15,924 nucleotides of DNA from an uncultured bacterium (GTDB taxonomy: Bacteria > Bacillota > Clostridia > Oscillospirales > Ruminococcaceae): assembly GCA_905214265.1 (NCBI GenBank), contig CAJMLQ010000064.1:1-15924 (forward strand), read 5' to 3'. Under the pieces are notes generated by a model. It did not search any database. It had not been told where the DNA came from and worked only from the letters and a program-made list of their open reading frames with translations. This document shows, in pieces, positions 1-5,728 of the stretch (its first letter is position 1; every line of letters begins with the position of its first letter). The translations under genes and the position numbers were made by a program.

Positions 1-253
1 GGGCCTTTTACGTGCCTGTGAGAAACGGCCCATTTCCGTAGAAACATTAGAGGCACTGGTAGACTCTATTGAACAGAATTATGCCAATGCGATGATCAAA
101 GAGGTCAGTTCCGTGGATTTAGGTGAGCAGGTCCTAAAGGAGCTGAAAAAGCTGGATAAGGTTGCATATATCCGTTTTGCCTCTGTCTACCGGGATTTTT
201 CCGATGTGGAATCGTTCCTATACGAGCTGAAAAGGCTCCAACAGGAGACCTGA
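1..253 (+). CDS. nrdR: NrdR transcriptional repressor, C-terminal part (5' end outside window)
   Basis: Reading from base 2, 83 codons run to TGA at 251-253. The translation carries the typical NrdR ATP-cone core: ACEKRP near the start, a central EVSSVDLGEQVLKEL-type segment, then KLDKVAYIRFASVYRDF and an F-Y-E-L tail. NrdR is known to bind nucleotides through this ATP-cone and to repress ribonucleotide reductase genes through NrdR boxes. The N-terminal zinc-ribbon half (about 65-70 residues of a family length near 150) lies upstream of the window, so DNA binding cannot be checked here. The gene ends in a strong hairpin terminator 8 bases after the stop. No target NrdR box or RNR gene is visible in this window. 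Confidence 0.93.
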   Translation, partial: GLLRACEKRPISVETLEALVDSIEQNYANAMIKEVSSVDLGEQVLKELKKLDKVAYIRFASVYRDFSDVESFLYELKRLQQET

Positions 254-261
254 TAAAAAGG

Positions 262-300
262 AAAAAGAGAGTCCAGACAAAAGATCTGGACTCTCTTTTT
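262..300. terminator. Bidirectional rho-independent terminator after nrdR
   Basis: A perfect 16-bp stem (262-277 with 285-300) encloses a 7-base loop. It has five A's on the left edge and five T's on the right edge, so it can end nrdR transcription on the plus strand and leftward transcription on the minus strand. Confidence 0.9.
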
Positions 301-366
301 GCGCATGCTTCCATCTGCTTCCAGCGACTCATCTGCATGGAGCCGTTCTATTGAATAGAGTATAGC

Positions 367-391
367 AAAAGCGCCTTCCCGGAAAAACGCT
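367..391 (-). terminator. Probable terminator of the phosphodiesterase gene
   Basis: On the minus strand, 25 bases after the TGA at 416-418, AGCGTTTTT and GAAGGCGCT form a 9-bp stem (three G-U pairs, 4-base loop), followed by TTTT. The stem is modest, and the stronger bidirectional hairpin at 262-300 is a backup. Confidence 0.55.
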
Positions 392-415
392 CTGGATAAA
401 CGCTTGTTGTTTACT

Positions 416-1183
416 TCAGGAATGAAGTCCCAGCTCCCGTAGAACCTGCAGGGCGGGCAGGGGATTGTTGCAAGTCATCAGCCGGACGCCGCACCGTACG
501 GATTCCCGCACGCTGACTTCGTCGTCTGGGCAGCAGCACCAGGGGAGAACCTCCAACGATTCCAGTTCGGAGACTCGTTCGGGCGTCATCTCGTTCAGGA
601 ATAGGCAGGCGGCATCCATCTTTTCATAGGTACCGCCGGGACCGGGCTGATAGTTCTTTAGATTGACATCCCGGAATCCCTGGGTCAGAACGCCGTATTT
701 TTCCTTCAAATAGGCGATAATTGCTGCGTCAAAAGCCGTGAATACGCATTTCTGTGTCATGCCGAATTCTTCGAGAATTGCCAAGGAACGGTCCACCGTT
801 TCTTCCGTGTAATCCTTGATCTCAATGTTGTAGAGCATATCCGGATAGGAGCGCATCCACTGGCAGAACTCCCGCAGGGTGGGAATCTTCTGGCCGGAAA
901 AATCCGGCGAAAAAGCAGTGCCAGCGTCCAGCTTCTTCAATTCAGAGAGGGTATAATCTAGAACAAGTCCGGTTCCGTTGGTGGTGCGGTCCAGAGTTTC
1001 ATCGTGGATCAGCACGACCTCCCCGTCTTTCGTGAGCCGCAGGTCGGTCTCAATCATGTCAACCGGCAGGAGCAGCGCCTTTTCAAAGGAGATTTGGGTG
1101 TTTTCCGGGTAAAGCGCCTTCATGCCGCGGTGCCCTGCAACCAGTATCCGAGAACGGTCGCTTAAAATGTGCTTCAACTCCAT
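416..1183 (-). CDS. Glycerophosphodiester phosphodiesterase family protein
   Basis: The 255-residue protein matches the GDPD family in length and order of motifs: AGHRG at about 16-20, PENT at 26-29, ETDLRLTKDG at 45-54 with the metal-binding acidic pair, and IHDETLDRTTNGTG starting near 59. The two histidines (H18, H60) fit the known acid-base catalytic pair. Such enzymes hydrolyse glycerophosphodiesters to glycerol-3-phosphate and an alcohol. No signal peptide or membrane segment is seen, so a cytoplasmic enzyme for lipid-headgroup turnover is the inference. The frame stays open up to 1297, but the ATG at 1181-1183 is chosen because AGAGG lies about 10 bases upstream and the protein then begins as the family does. 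A promoter of its own (1269-1297) lies in the end of the upstream gene. Confidence 0.9.
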   Translation of the reverse strand: MELKHILSDRSRILVAGHRGMKALYPENTQISFEKALLLPVDMIETDLRLTKDGEVVLIHDETLDRTTNGTGLVLDYTLSELKKLDAGTAFSPDFSGQKIPTLREFCQWMRSYPDMLYNIEIKDYTEETVDRSLAILEEFGMTQKCVFTAFDAAIIAYLKEKYGVLTQGFRDVNLKNYQPGPGGTYEKMDAACLFLNEMTPERVSELESLEVLPWCCCPDDEVSVRESVRCGVRLMTCNNPLPALQVLRELGLHS

Positions 1184-1232
1184 AAAATACAGCCTCTTTT
1201 CCAAATTATCCTGTCCGCTTTCATGGATTCGT

Positions 1233-1267
1233 GCCTCAAGGCTTTTCTTAGGGAAGAGCCTTGAGGC
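1233..1267. repeat. Inverted repeat in the phosphodiesterase 5' region
   Basis: GCCTCAAGGCT (1233-1243) is repeated inverted at 1257-1267 with a 13-base spacer. On the minus strand it starts one base after the -10 box of the promoter at 1269-1274, so the transcription start (about 1262) would fall in the first arm. There is no clear T-tract on either side, so a 5'-end mRNA hairpin or an operator over +1 is as likely as a terminator of the DUF4097 operon. Confidence 0.6.
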
Positions 1268-1268
1268 T

Positions 1269-1297
1269 ATTATAGCATGAGGATTACCAGAAATCAA
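1269..1297 (-). promoter_or_regulatory. Sigma-A type promoter for the phosphodiesterase gene
   Basis: On the minus strand, TTGATT (1292-1297), a 17-bp spacer and TATAAT (1269-1274), with the extended -10 element TGC just upstream. The -35 box overlaps the stop codon (1294-1296) of the upstream DUF4097 gene, so the phosphodiesterase can be expressed apart from that operon. Confidence 0.7.
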
Positions 1298-2268
1298 TGG
1301 ATATCGATTGTTACATCGCCCACTTCGCCTGAAATTTCAATTTTATAGGAAGCTCCATTACTGGAGGTCTGATAGGTCTTCTTTGGGGTCGTAACGCCGT
1401 TGATGGAAATGTCTCCGGCGCCGCCCTGCACATCATACCAAAACGCCGCCGGATCCCCCAGTAGGCGGATATCAACGTTTCCGATACCGCTGCTGGCCTT
1501 GAGGTTACCCTCCAGAGTCCCTGTCAGCGAGACATCCCCGGTTCCTGCCGACAGCTCAACATCTCCATAGAAATCTCCAGCCAGCTCCACATCGCCTACG
1601 CTGCCATCCGCGTGAACTGGGCCGCTGCAGCTGATCCCCTCGGAGCAAACGTTTCCAACGCCCCCGTCAATCTTCAGGGAGCCTATTGCGAGGTTCTGCA
1701 GACGCGTATCACCGACGCCGCCTTCAATGGTCAATTCCTCCATGGGAAAATCCTGCAGAATGACATCTCCAACGCCGACTTCTACCTTGACCTTCTGCAG
1801 GTTGGCAGACGACGGAAGATGAATGACCAACGATCGATTTTTCGCTATAGCTGTATTGGAAGGATTCCAATCCGTTGATAGCTCCTCGACCGTCAGAACA
1901 TCGTCCTGCACCTCATATCTCAGCTTTCCTATTGGAAAATTGCGCCACTCCAGATAAGCCTCGCCGCCGTCCAGCACGACAGTAGTGTCCGCCACTCCAA
2001 TCTTTAGATGAAGCCCGGTAAGACCGTCTTCCAACGGGACTTTTTCGCTTTCCAAATCGCCGCTGAAGATGTCATAGTCCTCTGGATTTCTGCCATAAAG
2101 CGTGACAGGGCCAATGCTGACTCCATATTTTCCGAAAACGACATCCCAATCGCCCCAGCGGGTGTGCCAGCCTACAGCGCCGTGGGAGACACAGAAGAAA
2201 TAGAGAACGCCGCCTATCAACATAAGGGTAACACCGAACGGAATCAGAACCAACCATGCTTTTTTCAT
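1294..2268 (-). CDS. DUF4097-type beta-repeat protein with one N-terminal membrane anchor
   Basis: The 324-residue protein has a short basic start (MKKAW) and one hydrophobic helix (about 5-27), then an extracytoplasmic region. From about 160 to 320 a roughly 20-residue repeat recurs with a G-V-G-D/N turn (GVGD, GGVGD, GGVGN, GSVGD, GTGD, GIGN, GGAGD, GEVGD). That is the pattern of DUF4097/adhesin-like right-handed beta-solenoids. DUF4097 proteins are found in envelope-stress loci such as LiaX in enterococci; a sensor or envelope-shielding role here is inference. It is the third gene of the padR operon: AAGGAGG stands 7 bases before the ATG and overlaps the stop of the HAAS gene, so translation is probably coupled. 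No terminator is obvious right after its stop. Confidence 0.85.
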   Translation of the reverse strand: MKKAWLVLIPFGVTLMLIGGVLYFFCVSHGAVGWHTRWGDWDVVFGKYGVSIGPVTLYGRNPEDYDIFSGDLESEKVPLEDGLTGLHLKIGVADTTVVLDGGEAYLEWRNFPIGKLRYEVQDDVLTVEELSTDWNPSNTAIAKNRSLVIHLPSSANLQKVKVEVGVGDVILQDFPMEELTIEGGVGDTRLQNLAIGSLKIDGGVGNVCSEGISCSGPVHADGSVGDVELAGDFYGDVELSAGTGDVSLTGTLEGNLKASSGIGNVDIRLLGDPAAFWYDVQGGAGDISINGVTTPKKTYQTSSNGASYKIEISGEVGDVTIDIH

Positions 2269-2280
2269 TGCAACCCCTCC

Positions 2281-2928
2281 TTATTGCACCGTTTTTCCAG
2301 TGAGTTTTCGCAGGAAGCTGCCGCTGAATCGAACAAATCCCGGAATTCCATACCGGAACAGAAGCCAGGTCAGTGGGACGAATACCAGGACAGCTCCGGC
2401 AGACGTCAGCGCCATAGAAATCAGCAGCAGGCCGTTTAAGGTATCTCCGAAAAGCAGCGGAATTCCGATTGCCAGAGTGACGAAAAACATGATGACCAGC
2501 GCGACACAAAGAACAGCAAATGTAATCGCTAGGGAAAACAGTGTGACCAGCACTGAAAACAAAACCGATAAGAATACGATTGCAACTGCAAATAATATCG
2601 GACCCCAAATAATACTGGTACAGGCCAGAAAGATCCACAGACCCGTTTTGGATTTTTTCGGCTGCGGAGCCCCCATAGGTTGGAAGCCTCTCTGGGGCGA
2701 CTGACTGCAATCCCGATAGGGGGGATTCGCTAGATTTAATGAGGAGTTCGCGATGATATTTTTGGCGACCTCTTCTGGCGTCCCCAGTTCTTCCATGACC
2801 TTTTGCTCATTTTCCGGGCCGGCGTCGTCAAAATACTCCTCATAGTAGCGCAATGCGTCCTGCTGCTCGGTAAAGGGTAGCATCTGCAGGTGGGAACGCA
2901 GCTCTTCCATAAAATCAAGCCTCGTCAT
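2281..2928 (-). CDS. HAAS/DUF1700 domain multi-pass membrane protein
   Basis: A 215-residue protein. The first 65 residues form the HAAS/DUF1700 helical domain (TRLDFMEELRSHL, YYEEYFDDAG, ELGTPEEVAKNI). A Pro/Ser/Gln-rich linker follows, then from about 95 on four or five hydrophobic segments. HAAS domains are typically encoded next to PadR regulators and are thought to act as membrane partners of PadR-controlled envelope functions; the molecular activity is unknown. Two ATGs are in frame, at 2932-2934 and 2926-2928. The second is preferred because GGAGG lies about 7 bases before it but only 1 base before the first. The first ATG overlaps the padR stop (ATGA), which indicates tight coupling either way. 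Confidence 0.88.
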   Translation of the reverse strand: MTRLDFMEELRSHLQMLPFTEQQDALRYYEEYFDDAGPENEQKVMEELGTPEEVAKNIIANSSLNLANPPYRDCSQSPQRGFQPMGAPQPKKSKTGLWIFLACTSIIWGPILFAVAIVFLSVLFSVLVTLFSLAITFAVLCVALVIMFFVTLAIGIPLLFGDTLNGLLLISMALTSAGAVLVFVPLTWLLFRYGIPGFVRFSGSFLRKLTGKTVQ

Positions 2929-2930
2929 GG

Positions 2931-3239
2931 TCATTCCTCCACAAGTATCTGATCGATTTTCTTCTTAAACGTTTTCCACTCTAGCCGGTACGCGTCACAG
3001 AGCTCCCGTCCTTTCGGTGTCAGCCGGTAATACCGGCGATTCCGCCCCTGAAACGGTTCATCGTAGGGCTCCACTGCGCCATCCTTTTGGAGCCTTCGGA
3101 GAACCGGATAAAGCGTGGACTCAGAGACCTCTACGACGCTGCGTATTTGTTGGGTCAGCTGGTACCCGTAAGTGTCGCCTGAGGTCAATACCGCCAGCAC
3201 GCAGGCATCTAAGAGCGCTGAGCCAATCTGAAAAGCCAC
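2931..3239 (-). CDS. PadR family transcriptional regulator
   Basis: The 102-residue protein has the PadR winged-helix layout: LLDACVLAVLTSGDTYGYQL at the start of the HTH, SESTLYPVLRRLQKDG as the recognition region, then the wing with RRYYRLTPKG, and a short C-terminal dimerisation helix. This is the short PadR-s2 type. It starts at GTG (3237-3239), with AAGAAGGG about 6 bases upstream. It is the first gene of an operon with the HAAS and DUF4097 proteins, the usual setting for this regulator type. It probably represses its own promoter through the palindrome at 3278-3322. If so, the same binding could also affect the divergent sfsA promoter. The inducer is unknown. Confidence 0.92.
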   Translation of the reverse strand: MAFQIGSALLDACVLAVLTSGDTYGYQLTQQIRSVVEVSESTLYPVLRRLQKDGAVEPYDEPFQGRNRRYYRLTPKGRELCDAYRLEWKTFKKKIDQILVEE

Positions 3240-3277
3240 GGAAGCCCTTCTTTCTTAACAAGTCCAAGTCTAATATA

Positions 3278-3322
3278 AGTTGACAAACAATATTATATGA
3301 TATATAATATTGTTTGTCAACT
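3278..3322. promoter_or_regulatory. Palindrome containing two superimposed divergent consensus promoters (padR and sfsA)
   Basis: Arms of 21 bp (3278-3298 and 3302-3322) are exact inverted copies around a 3-base centre. On the plus strand TTGACA (3280-3285), 17 bp and TATAAT (3303-3308) make a full consensus promoter. By symmetry the minus strand has TTGACA (3315-3320), 17 bp and TATAAT (3292-3297). Each predicted start site falls near the other promoter's -35, so the two polymerases should exclude each other. The symmetry also suits a dimeric repressor, most simply PadR (inference). Confidence 0.85.
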
Positions 3323-3338
3323 ATCTTGTAAAATATAT

Positions 3339-3367
3339 TTGCATTTTCCCGCGGCGTCTGCTATGAT
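3339..3367 (+). promoter_or_regulatory. Second possible sfsA promoter
   Basis: TTGCAT (3339-3344), a 17-bp spacer and TATGAT (3362-3367), with extended -10 element TGC at 3359-3361. The start would be near 3374, about 10 bases before the sfsA ribosome binding site. The -35 is weak, but the extended -10 resembles the TGCTATAAT boxes of two other promoters in this window. Confidence 0.45.
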
Positions 3368-3395
3368 GATAATGTTACGGAAAGGAGGAACCCGT

Positions 3396-4127
3396 TTGCA
3401 GTATTGGAAAACCGTGCCGGCAATTTTTCTGTCCCGGCCAAACCGTTTTATCGCGCTCTGCCAATACAACGATGAAACGGTGCGTGTTCACGTCAAGAAT
3501 ACCGGAAGATGCGCGGAGCTTCTTCTGCCGGGAACAGAAGTCTGGCTGGAACCAGCTGCTTCCGAACAGCGAAAAACAGCCTATTCCCTCATTGCCGTAC
3601 AAAAAGGGAACAGGCTGATCAATCTGGATTCCCAAGCGCCCAACCGCGCCGTTGAAGAAGCTCTGCAAAGTGGATCGCTCTGCCTGCCAGGAATCGGACG
3701 TGCGGAAGTCGTCCGCCGGGAAACGACTTTTGGAGCTTCTCGCTTTGATTTTTATGTGGAAGGCGGTGTCTGTCGGGGTTTTCTGGAGGTCAAGGGAGTC
3801 ACCCTGGAGCAAGACGGGATCTGCCGCTTTCCGGACGCGCCAACGGAAAGGGGCATACGTCATCTCCAGTGCTTGATCGAGGCCCGGAAGCAGGGATACG
3901 AAGCGAGCGTGCTGTTTGTCATCCAGATGGAGGGCGCACGGTACCTGATTCCCAACGACCGTACCCATCTGGCTTTTGGAGATGCCCTCCGGCAGGCGGA
4001 ACAGGCGGGCGTGGCTGTTTTGGCCCGGGACTGCACGGTTTTGCCGGACGCGATGACCCTTCGCTGTCCGGTACCGGTTTATCCGAGCGGAGCACCCGGC
4101 GAAACCACCGAAGGTCCTCACGCGTAA
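3396..4127 (+). CDS. sfsA: SfsA family protein (sugar fermentation stimulation protein homolog)
   Basis: The 243-residue protein has the SfsA signature along its length: an N-terminal OB-like part with FLSRPNRF and HVKNTGRC, then FGASRFDF, FLEVKGVTL, FPDAPTERGIRHL and the EARKQGYEASVLFVIQ strand. SfsA was named for enhanced maltose metabolism in E. coli; its biochemical role is unsettled, and the EVK region resembles a nuclease-like fold (family knowledge). The frame is open from 3297, but the start is placed at TTG 3396-3398. AAAGGAGG lies 7 bases upstream, the length matches the family, and the upstream ATG at 3372 would put this ribosome binding site inside the gene. The last 15 residues, after PVPV, look added and are antisense to the flippase C-terminus. 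Confidence 0.9.
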   Translation: MQYWKTVPAIFLSRPNRFIALCQYNDETVRVHVKNTGRCAELLLPGTEVWLEPAASEQRKTAYSLIAVQKGNRLINLDSQAPNRAVEEALQSGSLCLPGIGRAEVVRRETTFGASRFDFYVEGGVCRGFLEVKGVTLEQDGICRFPDAPTERGIRHLQCLIEARKQGYEASVLFVIQMEGARYLIPNDRTHLAFGDALRQAEQAGVAVLARDCTVLPDAMTLRCPVPVYPSGAPGETTEGPHA

Positions 4128-5607
4128 AGCTGCCGCTCAAAAAAAGCAGCAGAGCATACAGCAGCAGGGCCGCCAGAATCTTGGCGGTGGCATCCAGCCC
4201 TGGCGGCAGCAGCGGAAAAAGTCCGCTGGCGGCGGATACGCCCATCGCCGCCAGAATAATGCAGCAGGCGGGTTTGATGATCCACAGTATTGGCTGGATA
4301 GAAATGCTGGTCACCCTTGCAAGCCGGGCGACGCTCAACGCGGAGTTGACGAAGGTACTGGCATACAGAACGATCACATATCCCTTCACGCCATACACTG
4401 GAAGCAGAAAATACAGCAACAGAATGCTCAAAGCGGAATCTGCAATTGAGTAGCGCAGGACGCTCACCTGTTCATCCAATCCCTTCAGCATGGCGTCGGC
4501 AACATTGTCCAGATAAAGCATAGGAACCATGGGAGCTAGCAGCCCCAGCATGCTGCCCACATCCTCCCGGCGGTAGATGGCAAACCCCAGTTCCTGGGAA
4601 AAGTAGAGAAACACCCCGGTAACGGCGGCGGCAAACAGCAGCGTGTATCGAAGCACCTTGGAGACGAGTCGGTCGATGCGGGGCTGGTCGTTGAGCGCCC
4701 TTGCCTCGGCGATCTCCGGGACCAGCAGGCTGGAAAACGATGTGAGAAATGCGGTCGGAAAGGTCAGGACCGGCATCACCATCGCTTCGGTCATCCCATA
4801 TTGAGCCAATGCACCAGAGCCTGAAGAGCCGTATTTTTTGAATCCCCGGGGGATCAGGATATTCTCGATGGTAATTAGTGCGGATTTCAGGTAGGAGCTC
4901 AGCGCAACGGGGATGGTAATACGAGCCAGTCGCCGGGTGATCTCCGGAAAGGACTGACGCCGGAAATCCCGGTGGGAGCGATCCCGCAGATAAAGCACCA
5001 GCGTGTAGAGAAAGGAAATGAGCTCCCCCCCGACACAGCCGCAGGCCGCTGCTGCACAGGCCCAGGTCAAGTCCTTTGGCAGAAGCGCCGTAAAGATTAC
5101 GCCCGCTATCGCCATATGAGACAGCTGCTCGACGATCTGAGCAGAGGAGGACTTTCCAGCCTTCCGCAGCGCGAAAAAATAGCCTCGCAGGCTGGAAGAA
5201 AAGGCCATAAAGGGCAGCGCGAAAGCGAGTATCTGCAGGGAAAGCGCTGCCCGCGGTTCGTCCAACAGGCGGTCGGCTATAGACTGAGCGAAAAAATAGA
5301 GAGCCGCTGCGGCAAGGAGGCTGACGGTGATGCCATACCGCATGCATTTGCGCATCGCGTCGTCCGCGCCCTCATACCGGCCCGCGGCGATCTCCTCTGC
5401 AACCAGACGGGTCACGGAAAGATAGATTCCAGAGGTGGCAAAGGTGGAAGCCAGCGCATAAACCGCCGCAATCAACTGGAACAGTCCCATTCCTTCCGCG
5501 CCCATCTTTCCGGAGAGCCAGACGTTGAAGCCAACGCCTAAAGTCCGGAGCAGGAAAGAGCCAACCATCAGGATGACTGCGTTCTTGAAAAACAGCCGTG
5601 CCTTCAT
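3919..5607 (-). CDS. SpoVB/polysaccharide-biosynthesis family flippase (MOP superfamily)
   Basis: A 562-residue multi-pass membrane protein with about 14 hydrophobic segments. It begins KARLFFKNAVILMVGSF, followed by R-T-LG-V-G and GMGLFQL, the typical start of SpoVB-like members of the MATE/MurJ/Wzx superfamily, which export lipid-linked saccharides. Whether this copy serves sporulation, peptidoglycan or another polymer cannot be told. ATG 5605-5607 is chosen because AAGGAGG lies 7 bases upstream, although the frame is open to 5727. Residues to about 508 (FTREDLRWFRRVLRSD) look like the normal end. The last ~54 residues are Pro/Gly/Ser-rich and are simply the antisense of sfsA codons, so they are probably a read-out tail. 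No promoter is clear between it and tex, and no terminator follows it. Confidence 0.85.
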   Translation of the reverse strand: MKARLFFKNAVILMVGSFLLRTLGVGFNVWLSGKMGAEGMGLFQLIAAVYALASTFATSGIYLSVTRLVAEEIAAGRYEGADDAMRKCMRYGITVSLLAAAALYFFAQSIADRLLDEPRAALSLQILAFALPFMAFSSSLRGYFFALRKAGKSSSAQIVEQLSHMAIAGVIFTALLPKDLTWACAAAACGCVGGELISFLYTLVLYLRDRSHRDFRRQSFPEITRRLARITIPVALSSYLKSALITIENILIPRGFKKYGSSGSGALAQYGMTEAMVMPVLTFPTAFLTSFSSLLVPEIAEARALNDQPRIDRLVSKVLRYTLLFAAAVTGVFLYFSQELGFAIYRREDVGSMLGLLAPMVPMLYLDNVADAMLKGLDEQVSVLRYSIADSALSILLLYFLLPVYGVKGYVIVLYASTFVNSALSVARLARVTSISIQPILWIIKPACCIILAAMGVSAASGLFPLLPPGLDATAKILAALLLYALLLFLSGSFTREDLRWFRRVLRSDKPVPDSEGSSRPAKPCSPGPKQPRPPVPPAGGHLQKPDGYGRWESGTVRPPSG

Positions 5608-5667
5608 GGTCCAACCTCCTTCCGATAAACCAGCATATGCGGTAGAAACGGAAAAAAGTATCCAATC

Positions 5668-5722
5668 AAAAAGTTCCGGCAGCGAGCCGGGCGCGGAAAA
5701 AGCGCCCGGCTCGCTGCCGGAA
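5668..5722 (-). terminator. Strong rho-independent terminator after tex
   Basis: A perfect 21-bp GC-rich stem (5674-5694 with 5702-5722) with a 7-base loop lies 6 bases after the tex stop. On the minus strand it is followed by C and then TTTTT (5668-5672). It separates tex from the flippase gene. Confidence 0.93.
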
Positions 5723-5728
5723 TCCATT

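Noticed and set aside
2072..2710. 212-codon minus-strand ORF
   Set aside because: It runs in another frame across the HAAS and DUF4097 genes, which have clear family features and ribosome binding sites; its product resembles no protein I know.
3297..3395. sfsA starting at ATG 3297 or ATG 3372
   Set aside because: The first lies inside the promoter and the second places the AAAGGAGG site within the gene; TTG 3396 has ideal spacing and the family length.
4472..5347. 291-codon minus-strand ORF
   Set aside because: Shadow of the flippase gene in a second frame; composition is odd and there is no start signal.
5608..5667. Promoter for the flippase between the tex terminator and ATG 5607
   Set aside because: TTGATT is present on the minus strand but no acceptable -10 lies 16-18 bp downstream, so I did not annotate it.
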